Assembly (NCBI RefSeq): GCF_003007735.2
Contig: NZ_PXNQ02000002.1
Coordinates: 310,001 to 374,000, forward strand
Length of the DNA: 64,000 nucleotides
Direction: 5' to 3'
Source: Paracoccus methylarcula
Lineage (GTDB): Bacteria; Pseudomonadota; Alphaproteobacteria; Rhodobacterales; Rhodobacteraceae
Shown here: piece by piece, positions 9,285 to 17,866 of the stretch
How positions within the stretch are numbered: position 1 is the first letter of the stretch
How the letters are laid out: each line of letters starts with the position of its first letter
The notes under the pieces: generated by a model
What the model was told of the DNA's origin: nothing
What the model saw: the letters and a program-made list of their open reading frames with translations, nothing else
Database searches by the model: none
Made by a program: the position numbers and the translations under genes

Positions 9285-9878
9285 CTACGACCCTATTCCC
9301 GAACGGATCCGGTTGACGACAGTCCAGGCCATCATCACGCAGATGATTGGCAGTATCCATCGAAACCAGTCCGGCATGACGCCCAGAACCGCGATCCATG
9401 TTCCCAGGATGCCGAACACAAGGGCGCGGTCGCTCTTGCCCATCGGACCGTCATAACGTCGGCCATCGCCATGGACCGCGCCCAGGACACCCGCGAATTC
9501 GGTCAGCGCCGCGAGGAAGATCACCGCTCCGATCCAGACCGGCGAGAAGGGCGCGACCAGGGCAAAGGGAGCATAGAGCGCCGCGTCGGAAACGACATCG
9601 CCAATCTCGTTCAGGTGACCTCCGAGCGGGCTTTTCTGGCCATGTTCACGGGCGAGCATTCCGTCGATGGCGTTCAGTGCCATGCGCAGGAACATCCAGA
9701 GCGGTATGAGCAGGAATAAAACCCGTGCGGGATATTGCCACAACATGATACCGATCAAGACGGAGATCACCGCCGATAGGGTAGTGACCTGGTTCGCGGT
9801 CACGCCCGCCGCCGCCAAGCGGAGAACCGTTGGACGCAGCCTGTCCTGAAAGGAAGACTTGAGCTTGTAAATCGACAT
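9285..9878 (-). CDS. CDP-alcohol phosphatidyltransferase family protein (YnbA-like)
   Basis: A 197-residue integral membrane enzyme. The family motif DG-x2-AR-x8-G-x3-(D/N)-x3-D is visible as AIDGMLAREHGQ at about residue 69 followed by GGHLNEIGDVVSDAA, with an asparagine in the first place of the second half (LNE rather than LD), a variant seen in YnbA-like members. About six hydrophobic segments surround it. These enzymes displace CMP from a CDP-alcohol to make phospholipids. It is divergent from genes resembling ynbC and ynbD of E. coli, which supports the YnbA comparison. The alcohol acceptor is unknown. Confidence 0.85.
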   Translation of the reverse strand: MSIYKLKSSFQDRLRPTVLRLAAAGVTANQVTTLSAVISVLIGIMLWQYPARVLFLLIPLWMFLRMALNAIDGMLAREHGQKSPLGGHLNEIGDVVSDAALYAPFALVAPFSPVWIGAVIFLAALTEFAGVLGAVHGDGRRYDGPMGKSDRALVFGILGTWIAVLGVMPDWFRWILPIICVMMAWTVVNRIRSGIGS

Positions 9879-10033
9879 GAATATTCAACCTCGAAGATAT
9901 CGATGCGATGAGGCCTGAAAAATCAACCTGAAACAACCCATTGCCGCCTGTTGGCGGTCCGGGCGGCGGCGATTTTTCATATCAGTGAATTTCGAACGAC
10001 TTTTTTGACTCGCATGACTGGGGACGACAATCG

Positions 10034-11769
10034 ATGCATGAAGGTAATTTCACGAGTCATGACGGCGCGGAGCTGTTCTACCGCGCCTGGCCTGCCCGCT
10101 CGGGCAATGCGCGGGGCGCCATCGTGCTGCTTCATCGCGGTCATGAACATGGCGGGCGGGTGGCCCATATCGCCGAGGAACTCGGGCTCGACGATTTCGC
10201 CTTCTATGCCTGGGATGCCCGCGGTCACGGCCGTTCCCCGGGCGAGCGGGGCCATTCGCCATCCTTCGCCCATTCGGTGCGCGATCTCGACTGCTTCATC
10301 CGCCATATAGGCGAGACCGGCGGCTTTGCGACAGACCGGATCGCCGTCGTCGCCCAAAGCGTCGGCGCGGTGCTGGCGGCAACCTGGGTGCATGATTATG
10401 CGCCGGGTATCCGCGCATTGGTGCTCGCCTCGCCCGCCTTCGATGTGAAGCTCTATGTGCCTTTCGCACGGCAGGGCATCGCGCTCTGGCAAAAGCTGAA
10501 GGGCAGGTTCTTCGTCAATTCCTACGTCAAGGCGCGTTTCCTGACGCATGATCCAGAGCGCATCGCCTCGTTCGAGGCCGATCCGCTGATCACCCGTCCC
10601 ATCGCCTCGAATATCCTGCTGGAACTTTACGAGTCGGCGGATCGCGTGGTGGCCGATGCACGCGCGATCACGGTGCCGACGCAGATTCTGATTTCAGGCA
10701 GCGATTTCGTCGTCCGTCACACGCCACAGCACCGTTCTTCGAAAATCTCGGCGGCACTGTCAAGGAACGCCATATTCTGCCCGGTTTCTATCACGACACC
10801 CTGGGCGAAAAGGATCGCGCCAAGGCGCTGGACAAGGTCCGGAGCTTCATCACCGCGCGCTTCGACGAACCGCCCGTGGCGGCGGATCTGCGGCAGGCGC
10901 ATCTTTCCGGCTATACGCGCGACGAGGCCGACCGGCTTGCGACACCGCTTGCGCCTCTTTCTCCGCGCGGGTTCTACTGGGCGATGACGCGTGCATCGAT
11001 CCGTCTCGGCGGCCTCTTTTCAAACGGCATCGCCACGGGCATACGCACCGGCTTCGATTCCGGATCGACGCTGGATTATGTCTATGAGGACGAGGCGAGG
11101 GGCCTCGGTCCCTTCGGACGGTTCATCGACCGGCAGTTCCTCGACGTCATCGGCTGGCGCGGCATAAGGCAGCGCAAGATTCACCTGGAGGAACTGATCG
11201 GAAAGGCGTTCGCGCGGCTGAAGGCCGAGGGAAAGCCGCTGCGAGTCCTCGACATCGCCGCCGGGCACGGGCGTTATGTGCTCGATGCCGTTGCCGCTTC
11301 CGACGTCAGGCCCGAAAACATCCGCCTTCAGGATTATTCGCCGATCAACGTGGAAAAGGGCTCGGCGCTGATTGCCGAGCGCTGGTTGCAGGATGTCGCC
11401 TCCTTCCATCGTGCCGACGCCTTCGACACAGAGGCGCTTGCAGGCGTGGAGCCAGGGCCGACCCTCGCCATCACCTCTGGCCTTTACGAGCTTTTCCCCG
11501 ACAACGCCCTGATCGAAGCCTCGCTTGCGGGGTTGTCGCGGGCGATGGAGCCGGGATCGCTGCTCCTTTACACGGGCCAGCCCTGGCATCCGCAGCTCGA
11601 AATGATCGCGCGGGCGCTCACCTCCCATCGCGGTGGCGAGGCCTGGATCATGCGGCGGCGGACCCAGCAGGAGATGGACCAGCTTGTCGCCGCCGCCGGG
11701 TTCCGCAAGATCGAGCAGCGTATCGACAAATGGGGTATTTTCACCGTCTCACTGGCAGAGCGTATCTGA
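10034..11769 (+). pseudogene. bifunctional alpha/beta hydrolase - SAM methyltransferase (YnbC-like), frameshifted
   Basis: After restoring one base the protein has 578 residues, the size of E. coli YnbC. Residues 1-275 form a monoacylglycerol-lipase-like alpha/beta hydrolase: oxyanion region IVLLHRGHEHGGR, FYAWDARGHGRS, and a nucleophile elbow AQSVGA. Residues about 385-578 are a class I methyltransferase with motif I VLDIAAGHGRY and acidic LQDYSPIN. The frame breaks at about 10735: CAGCACCGTTCTTCG reads in place of the expected CACCGTTTCTTCG, so one T of a T-run is missing. The continuation FFENLGGTVKERHILPG is in the next frame. The gene probably acts on an exotic lipid made by the neighbouring transferase; a sequencing error is likely. 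Confidence 0.85.
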
Positions 11770-11777
11770 GGCCGGCG

Positions 11778-13112
11778 ATGAGAGAGGATACCGCATCCAT
11801 TCAGGCTGCCGACCGCCGCGCCGTGTTCCGGGTGGCGGCGCTCTGGCTCGCCTTTCTCGCACCGTTCTTCTACCTGACCTATGGCACGGCGAATTGGCTC
11901 GCCTCCGTCAGGCCGGGCGTGCCGAACCTCGCCTTTGACTGGGAGGCGCATATTCCATTCATCGCCTGGACCATCATTCCCTATTGGTCGATCAATGCCT
12001 TCTACGCGCTTTCGCTTTTCGTCAATGACAGGCCGGAGGATGTCGGGCGACTGGCGCGGCGCTATCTTGCGGCACAGGTCGTCGCTGTTACCTGCTTTGT
12101 CGCCTTTCCCTTGCAGGCGATCTTCGTGCGGCCCGAGACGCATGGGCTGCCCGGTTTCATGTTCGATGTGCTTGGCGGCTTCGACAAGCCGTTCAACCAG
12201 GCGCCGTCCCTGCATATCGCGCTTCTGGTCATCATCTGGGACCATTGGCGCAGGCGGCTTGGCCGGACATGGCGCGTCATCTGGCATCTATGGAGCCTGC
12301 TGATCGGCCTTTCGGTGCTGACCACATGGCAGCATCACGTCATCGACATCCCGACTGGCATGCTGCTCGGCCTTTTCGCGCTCTGGCTGTTTCCGGCGGG
12401 GCGACCCTCGCCGCTTGCCGGGTTCCGGCTGACAAGGGACGCAAGAGCCCGAAGGCTCGCGGTCCGCTATGCGGGCGCTGCGGTTCTCCTTCTTGCCCTG
12501 ACCGTAGCGGTGACACTCGGTTCCGGGGCGGGCCTGCTGCTGCTCTGGCCCGCGCTTGCCCTTGCCATCGTCGCGTTCGGCTATGCCGGAGCCGATGAGC
12601 GCGTGTTCATGAAGGGCGCTGATGGCCGGATCGGCTTTGCCGGCCGCTGGCTGCTCTGGCCCTATCGGCAGGGGGTGCGGCTGAATATCCGCTGGTGGAC
12701 GCGGAGCCTGGCACCGGCGACAGAAATTGCGGAGGGCATCTTTCTCGGCCGCATGCCGGTACGGCGCGAGCTTGCCGCCTATGCTTCGGTCATCGACATG
12801 ACGGCGGAACTGCCGGGCTTGCCTGCTCCCGGCCTTGCATGGCGGGCATTTCCCTCGCTGGACCTGTTGCCCGTGCCAGCTGCCCGCATCCGCGAGGCGG
12901 CCAGCGCGGTCGAGGCGGCACGCGGACCAGGCCCGGTGCTCATCTGCTGCGCGCTCGGTTTCCAGCGCAGCGCCGTGGTCGCGGCCTGCTGGCTGCTGCG
13001 CGCGGGTCTTGCGACGGATGCCGCTGCCGCCGTGGCGCGGATCAGGGATACGGGCAGGCCGGTCCATCTGCCCATCGAAGCCCATGCCGCGATCGAACGG
13101 GCCGCGCGATGA
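11778..13112 (+). CDS. PAP2 phosphatase / dual-specificity phosphatase fusion (YnbD-like)
   Basis: A 444-residue two-domain membrane protein. Residues 1-230 have about six membrane segments and the PAP2 (type 2 phosphatidic acid phosphatase) features FNQAPSLHIALL and TTWQHHVIDIPTG, which supply the catalytic histidines. After two more hydrophobic segments comes a cytosolic cysteine-phosphatase domain with the CX5R loop CALGFQR near residue 396. The fusion matches E. coli YnbD. ATG 11778 is eight bases after the YnbC-like stop. It probably dephosphorylates a lipid phosphate made in the same pathway. The usual HC of the CX5R loop is CC here, while the catalytic Cys and Arg remain. Confidence 0.87.
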   Translation: MREDTASIQAADRRAVFRVAALWLAFLAPFFYLTYGTANWLASVRPGVPNLAFDWEAHIPFIAWTIIPYWSINAFYALSLFVNDRPEDVGRLARRYLAAQVVAVTCFVAFPLQAIFVRPETHGLPGFMFDVLGGFDKPFNQAPSLHIALLVIIWDHWRRRLGRTWRVIWHLWSLLIGLSVLTTWQHHVIDIPTGMLLGLFALWLFPAGRPSPLAGFRLTRDARARRLAVRYAGAAVLLLALTVAVTLGSGAGLLLLWPALALAIVAFGYAGADERVFMKGADGRIGFAGRWLLWPYRQGVRLNIRWWTRSLAPATEIAEGIFLGRMPVRRELAAYASVIDMTAELPGLPAPGLAWRAFPSLDLLPVPAARIREAASAVEAARGPGPVLICCALGFQRSAVVAACWLLRAGLATDAAAAVARIRDTGRPVHLPIEAHAAIERAAR

Positions 13113-13561
13113 CGGCGGCGGGAATGCCGATGGCCGATGCGGCCCGCCGCCTTCGGCGCAACGGTCTTGCCGGCGGGGCGATGGCACTGCTGATCCTTGC
13201 TCTCGCGCCGCCGACAGCCGGGGTTCACGGCTTTGCGGGGCCATTGGCATGGTGGCTGCTGCTCGCCCTCTGCCTCGTGTCGCTGGCCTTCTCTGTCCAT
13301 CTCCTGTTCGACGCGGCACTCTTCCGGCTCGGGGCATCTCACGATGCTGAGGATGTTGGCCTCGCGGCCATCGACGACGTGCTGTCGCGCACGGGGCTCC
13401 GCGCGCCGGGCGGAGTTGCGAAGACCCTGCCGGAACGCCTTGCGGGATGCGCGCGCCTCCTCCGGTTGCAGCGGATCTCGCTCCTGACCGGTCTCGCGCT
13501 TTATGTCATCCTGATTCTCGGGGCCATGAACGGGGACGGGGTCAGGCTTGTTTCGCCCTGA
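13109..13561 (+). CDS. small membrane protein of the YnbD-like cluster
   Basis: A 150-residue hypothetical protein with an ATGA overlap to the preceding gene (ATG 13109, stop 13110-13112), so it is co-translated. Two hydrophobic helices lie near residues 20-37 and 42-63, and a third near 125-143; a soluble central part of about 60 residues contains AEDVGLAAIDDVLSRTGL. I do not recognise the family. Its fixed position after the PAP2/DSP gene points to the same lipid pathway. Leucine codons here and in the two genes upstream include many CTT and CTC, unlike the CTG-dominated neighbours, which hints at shared foreign origin. Confidence 0.7.
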   Translation: MTAAGMPMADAARRLRRNGLAGGAMALLILALAPPTAGVHGFAGPLAWWLLLALCLVSLAFSVHLLFDAALFRLGASHDAEDVGLAAIDDVLSRTGLRAPGGVAKTLPERLAGCARLLRLQRISLLTGLALYVILILGAMNGDGVRLVSP

Positions 13562-13617
13562 ACGGCAATAGGCGACACAAAGGCGAGTTGCCGGTTCACA
13601 TCCCCTGACCGCCCGGC

Positions 13618-15579
13618 TCAGACATCCAGTTCTTCGACGAAACGCGCGTTTTCCTGGATATACTGGAACCGCAGCTCGGGTTTCTTGCCCATCAGCCGCT
13701 CGACCAGATCGCCGGTTTCGCCTCCGGCCTCTTCATCGATGCTCACGCGGATCAGCCTGCGCGTCTCGGGATTCATCGTGGTGTCCTTCAGATCCTTGGC
13801 GTCCATCTCGCCCAGGCCCTTGAAGCGCTGCATGTCGATCTTGCCCTTGCCGTCCAGCCCCTTGGCCAGCAAGCGCTCCTTCTCGGCGTCGTCCGAGACA
13901 TAGACGCGGTTCGCCCCCTGTGTCAGCCGGTAAAGCGGCGGGCAGGCAAGATAGAGATGGCCCTTGTCGATCAGTGGCCGCATCTGGGTGAAGAAGAAAG
14001 TCATCAGCAGGCTGGCGATATGGGCGCCATCGACATCGGCATCGGTCATGATGATGATCTTGTCATAGCGCAGTTCATCAAGGTTGAACCGCGTCCCCAT
14101 GCCAGTGCCAAGGGCCTGGCAGAGATCGTTGATCTCCTGGTTCGCGCCCATCTTGCTGGAGGCCGCGCCGAGCACGTTCAGGATCTTGCCGCGGAGCGGC
14201 AGAAGCGCCTGGTTCTTGCGGTCGCGCGCCATCTTGGCGCTGCCACCCGCCGAGTCGCCCTCGACGATGAACAGCTCGGTTCCCTCGCGGGCGGAGTTCG
14301 AGCAATCGACCAGCTTGCCGGGAAGCCGCAGCTTCTTGGTCGCGGATTTGCGGGCGGTTTCCTTTTCCTGCCGGCGGCGCAGCCGTTCCTCGGCCCGCAG
14401 GACCAGGAAATCGAGGATCGCCCCCGCCGATTTCGTATCCGCCGCCAGCCAGTTGTCGAAATGGTCGCGCACCGCGTTCTCGACCAACCGCTGCGCCTCG
14501 GTCGTGGCCAGCCGGTCCTTGGTCTGGCCGACGAATTCGGGCTCTCGGATGAAACAGGAGACCAGAGCACAGCCGCCGGTCAGCAAATCTTCGCGGGTGA
14601 TCTGGGCTGCCTTCTTGTTGTTCACCAGCTCGCCATAGGCGCGGACGCCCTTGAGGATCGCGGCCCAGAAACCGGCCTCATGGGTGCCGCCCTCGGGTGT
14701 GGGCACGGTGTTGCAATAGGACTGGATGAAACCATCGCGCGAAGGCGTCCAGTTGATCGCCCAATCGACCTTGCCCGGCGCGTTGAAGCGCTTGAAATCG
14801 ACGGTTCCGGCAAAGGGGCGCTCGGAATAGGTAGACGCGCCGTCAAGCGTCTCGCCCAGGTAATCGGCCAGCCCCCCGGGGAAGTGGAAGACCGCTTCCA
14901 TGGGCGTGTCGTCTTCCTCGATCTCGGATTTCCAGCGGATCTCGACGCCCGAGAACAGATAGGCCTTGGATTTCACCATCTTCAGCAGCCGGGCGGGCTT
15001 GAAGCGGTGATGGCCGAAGATCTCGGCATCGGGGTGGAAGGTGGTGGTGGTGCCGCGGCGGTTCGGGGCGGCACCCAGTTTCTCGACCGGGCCAAGCGGA
15101 ACCCCGCGCGAGAAGCTTTGCTGGAACAATTCGCGGTTGCGCGCGACCTGCACCACCAGGCTGTCGGAGAGCGCGTTCACCACCGAGGCGCCAACGCCGT
15201 GGAGGCCGCCCGAGGTCTCGTAGGAATCGCCCGAGAACTTGCCGCCCGCATGCAGGGTGCAGAGGATCACCTCCAGCGCCGATTTGCCGGGAAACTTGGG
15301 ATGCGGATCGATCGGGATACCGCGGCCGTTGTCGCGGACGACGACGCTGTTATCGGCGAGCAGTTCGACCTCGATCCGGGTGGCATGACCGGCCACCGCC
15401 TCGTCCATGGAGTTGTCGAGGATCTCGGCGACCATGTGATGCAGCGCACGTTCATCCGTGCCGCCGATATACATGCCGGGGCGCTTGCGGACAGGTTCCA
15501 GCCCCTCCAGAACCTCGATGGACGAGGCGGAATAGCTGTCGACGCTGATGTCGGCGGCGGAGAGAAGATCATCTGCCAT
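13618..15579 (-). CDS. parE: DNA topoisomerase IV subunit B
   Basis: A 653-residue GHKL ATPase subunit that, with ParC, decatenates replicated chromosomes. The N-terminus has EVLEGLEPVRKRPGMYIGG, the ATP-binding Asn in EILDNSMDEA and the lid GGLHGVGASVVNALS. The Toprim part has EGDSAGGSA near residue 440 and the metal site DADVDGAHI near 522. The length and the lack of the long GyrB insert fit ParE better than GyrB. It stands alone, ending 57 bp from the convergent membrane-protein gene. Confidence 0.95.
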   Translation of the reverse strand: MADDLLSAADISVDSYSASSIEVLEGLEPVRKRPGMYIGGTDERALHHMVAEILDNSMDEAVAGHATRIEVELLADNSVVVRDNGRGIPIDPHPKFPGKSALEVILCTLHAGGKFSGDSYETSGGLHGVGASVVNALSDSLVVQVARNRELFQQSFSRGVPLGPVEKLGAAPNRRGTTTTFHPDAEIFGHHRFKPARLLKMVKSKAYLFSGVEIRWKSEIEEDDTPMEAVFHFPGGLADYLGETLDGASTYSERPFAGTVDFKRFNAPGKVDWAINWTPSRDGFIQSYCNTVPTPEGGTHEAGFWAAILKGVRAYGELVNNKKAAQITREDLLTGGCALVSCFIREPEFVGQTKDRLATTEAQRLVENAVRDHFDNWLAADTKSAGAILDFLVLRAEERLRRRQEKETARKSATKKLRLPGKLVDCSNSAREGTELFIVEGDSAGGSAKMARDRKNQALLPLRGKILNVLGAASSKMGANQEINDLCQALGTGMGTRFNLDELRYDKIIIMTDADVDGAHIASLLMTFFFTQMRPLIDKGHLYLACPPLYRLTQGANRVYVSDDAEKERLLAKGLDGKGKIDMQRFKGLGEMDAKDLKDTTMNPETRRLIRVSIDEEAGGETGDLVERLMGKKPELRFQYIQENARFVEELDV

Positions 15580-15687
15580 CTGGACTGCTCGTTTCTTTTA
15601 CGTGTTTGACGGACTATCTCATGCGAGGGGTCATCGGCGCAAGGGCTTGTGGGGCAGGGGAGCGCCTGCGCAAGTGCTTGCGGAAGG

Positions 15688-16062
15688 TCAGGCGGTGCCG
15701 CGCAGCCATTCGGCCAGGTCGCCATCGTCGATCAACCCTTGGGCAAGGGCGATGATCTTCTGGCCGATTTCCTCTGCCGACCAGGTGATCTGCACGCCGT
15801 TGAGATCGAGAAAGGCGTCCATGGACTGATGTGCGGTCCGCTTGTTCGCGTCGTTGAAGCAATGACCCTGCGAGATGGCCATGGCATACATGGCCGCGAT
15901 ATCGAACAAGTCGTCAACCATCCCGTAGGCAATGCGGTTCTCAACCCGGGCAAGGGCTGAATCCAGGGATTTGTTCATGGCCATTCCAGGCAATTCGCCG
16001 GGATTGAGAACCTCGTCATGGATCGCCTCGACCAGTTCGGCGGTCAGAAGGAGCAATTCCAT
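15688..16062 (-). CDS. doc: Doc-type toxin (death on curing, Fic fold)
   Basis: A 124-residue toxin with the Fic/Doc active site HCFNDANKRTAH near residue 68 (HxFxxxNKR). Doc toxins phosphorylate and inactivate elongation factor Tu, halting translation. The start ATG at 16062 shares one base with the antitoxin stop (TAATG), giving tight coupling in the order antitoxin then toxin. The length is typical of chromosomal Doc proteins and all active-site residues are present, so it is predicted to be functional. Confidence 0.92.
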   Translation of the reverse strand: MELLLLTAELVEAIHDEVLNPGELPGMAMNKSLDSALARVENRIAYGMVDDLFDIAAMYAMAISQGHCFNDANKRTAHQSMDAFLDLNGVQITWSAEEIGQKIIALAQGLIDDGDLAEWLRGTA

Positions 16063-16310
16063 TACTTGTCTTTCAGATAATCCAGCACAGGTTGATTGAC
16101 TGCCCGCCGACGCCGCAGCGATTCCATCACCTCTTCGCGGGTCGCGTGGCGATGCTGTCCCTTGTCGGTCGCCTCTTCGGGCACGAGATAGCCGACAAGC
16201 TGCGAATTCTTCAGGATCGCCACCGGCTTGCCGCCCGAGCGTTCCAGCACCTTATGCGGTTCACGCAGTTCGGTCATGGTGCAGATATGGTTGGTCAGCA
16301 GGCGGGTCAT
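16062..16310 (-). CDS. phd: Phd-type antitoxin
   Basis: An 82-residue antitoxin of the prevent-host-death (Phd/YefM) family. The N-terminal DNA-binding half includes MTELREPHKVLERSGGKPVA and ILKNSQLVGYLVPEE, and the C-terminal half is charged, as expected for a disordered toxin-binding tail. AAAGGA lies seven bases before ATG 16310; a second Met at residue 12 is an alternative start. It neutralises Doc and, with it, represses its own promoter in known systems. Confidence 0.88.
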   Translation of the reverse strand: MTRLLTNHICTMTELREPHKVLERSGGKPVAILKNSQLVGYLVPEEATDKGQHRHATREEVMESLRRRRAVNQPVLDYLKDK

Positions 16311-16331
16311 GGCGGCATCCTTTCAGATGCC

Positions 16332-16362
16332 ATTATATTGCATATTCCAGTGCATATTTCAA
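16332..16362 (-). promoter_or_regulatory. phd-doc promoter with direct repeats
   Basis: On the minus strand a perfect -10 hexamer TATAAT (16337-16332) lies 19 bases after TTGAAA (16362-16357). The long spacer contains two copies of TGCATATT on the plus strand (16339-16346 and 16351-16358), 12 bp apart. Repeats inside the promoter are the normal place for conditional repression by a Phd-Doc complex. Confidence 0.5.
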
Positions 16363-16365
16363 TGG

Positions 16366-17025
16366 CTATGCAGGTTCGGCATTCCGTGCCTCCCACATCT
16401 TCTGGAATGCCGGGCGGGTCTGGCAATCCGCCAGCCATGCCTGGATCGCGCCGAAGCGTTCCATCAGCGGATCGAAGCTTTGGGCATAGCGCAGCACCTC
16501 TGCCATGTTGATATCGGCAACGGTAAAGCGCCCGCCAACCATATGGCTATGCGTCGCGAGATGGTTTTCCACCACGCGCAAGGGCCGGATCAGCCGCTCG
16601 GCGGCGTTCCTGACCGCGGCCTGATCGCTGGCCGACAGGGTCTTGCCGGAGCCGTGCAGATAAAGCAGCGTCAACGCGTCGGGCTCGATGGCGGTGGCGG
16701 CGTAGAAGCTCCACTGCATCATCAGCGCGTCCTCCTGCGGATCGGCGGGGCCGAAGGGCTGGCCGTATTTGCGCGCCAGGTACAGCGTGCAGGCCATCGA
16801 TTCGCTCAGGATCAGCCCGCCATCCTCGATCACCGGGATGGCGCTGGCGGGCGACAGGGCAAGAAATTGCGGCGAGCGGGTGTTCAGCGGCGCGTCCGGC
16901 GCATCGGGATCGGGCAGGCGATAGGCCTGGATCACCGGGACCTGTTCGAATTCGATGCCGATCTCGTGGCACAGCCAGATAATGCGCGAGGCGCGCGAGC
17001 GGGTGACGCCGTGGATGGTCAGCAT
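16366..17025 (-). CDS. glutathione S-transferase family protein
   Basis: A 219-residue cytosolic protein. The N-terminal thioredoxin-like domain contains the cis-proline and glutathione-contact region SAIPVIEDGGLILSESMA near residue 60-78. The all-helical C-terminal domain contains the conserved FTVADINMAEVLR near residue 168. The N-terminal SRASRIIWLC suggests a serine-type active site like bacterial beta/nu-like or YfcG-like groups. It is divergent from the DUF1007 gene and has no evident operon partner, so its physiological substrate is unknown. Confidence 0.88.
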   Translation of the reverse strand: MLTIHGVTRSRASRIIWLCHEIGIEFEQVPVIQAYRLPDPDAPDAPLNTRSPQFLALSPASAIPVIEDGGLILSESMACTLYLARKYGQPFGPADPQEDALMMQWSFYAATAIEPDALTLLYLHGSGKTLSASDQAAVRNAAERLIRPLRVVENHLATHSHMVGGRFTVADINMAEVLRYAQSFDPLMERFGAIQAWLADCQTRPAFQKMWEARNAEPA

Positions 17026-17191
17026 GGAAAGCTCTCCTCTTTACATATCGACGGCATGATGAGGGGATGTGACGCGGGACCGGGGGGAGCTGTCAAGCCG
17101 ATTCATATTTCATGCTTTGTCAGGCAGCCGTGAATTGCATTGGCGCCGCAAGCGAATTAACAGAAGGCGCAGTTCCGCGCGAGGTCTGCAC

Positions 17192-17866
17192 GTGTCATCC
17201 CACCGCCTGATTGCCGCTTTGTGCCTGTCACTGTCGCCCGCCGCGGCATTGGCGCATCCGCATGTCTATATCGATGCCGGGCTGAAGCTGATCCTTGACG
17301 ACAGCGGCGCCCTGACGGGGTTCGAGGTCGAGTGGAGCTATGACGAGCTGTATTCGCTCCTGATCATCGAGGATATGGGGCTGGACCAGGATGGCGACGG
17401 CATCCTGACCGAGGAGGAGAACGCCCTGATCCAGGGATTCGACGCCGATTGGGAGCCGGGTTTCGACGGTCGGCTGTATCCGCGCATGGATGGCGTGCCC
17501 GTCGCTCTTGAAGACGTGCGGGACTTCACGGCGGAATACCGTGACGGGCGGCTGATCTCGCGTCATCTGCATCCGCTGGCCGAGCCGCTTCCGATGGAGG
17601 CCCCGTTGAAGGTTCAGGTTTACGATCCGGAATTCTACGTGGATTTCTCGATGCCGGGGGCGCCGGTGGTCGAGGGGCGCACGGATTGCGAGGTCGAATT
17701 GATCCCGGGCGATCCCTCTGCCGCGCCCGATGCCTATCGCGAGGCGATCGAGGCGGTTCTGGGCAGCGGGGCCGATCCGGCAGATGCGGATGTCGTGACC
17801 GTCGATATCGGCTCGGCCGGGGCCGACGAGGCCGATATCCGCTGCGGCGCGGGGGCGGATGAATGA
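17192..17866 (+). CDS. DUF1007 family periplasmic protein
   Basis: A 224-residue secreted protein starting at GTG 17192, chosen because it gives a clean signal peptide (hydrophobic LIAALCLSLSPAAALA, cut before HPHVYI). An earlier ATG at 17069 would add 41 charged residues. Mature DUF1007 proteins begin HPHV/IY, a likely metal site. Residues near 60-72 read DQDGDGILTEEE, an EF-hand-like calcium loop that is typical of this family. The gene overlaps the NicO-type transporter gene by ATGA, a pairing found in many alphaproteobacteria, so a role in handing metal to the transporter is inferred. Confidence 0.85.
   Translation: MSSHRLIAALCLSLSPAAALAHPHVYIDAGLKLILDDSGALTGFEVEWSYDELYSLLIIEDMGLDQDGDGILTEEENALIQGFDADWEPGFDGRLYPRMDGVPVALEDVRDFTAEYRDGRLISRHLHPLAEPLPMEAPLKVQVYDPEFYVDFSMPGAPVVEGRTDCEVELIPGDPSAAPDAYREAIEAVLGSGADPADADVVTVDIGSAGADEADIRCGAGADE

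Noticed and set aside
13957..15609. 550-residue antisense frame across parE
   Set aside because: It lies entirely opposite a complete topoisomerase gene and lacks any known motif.
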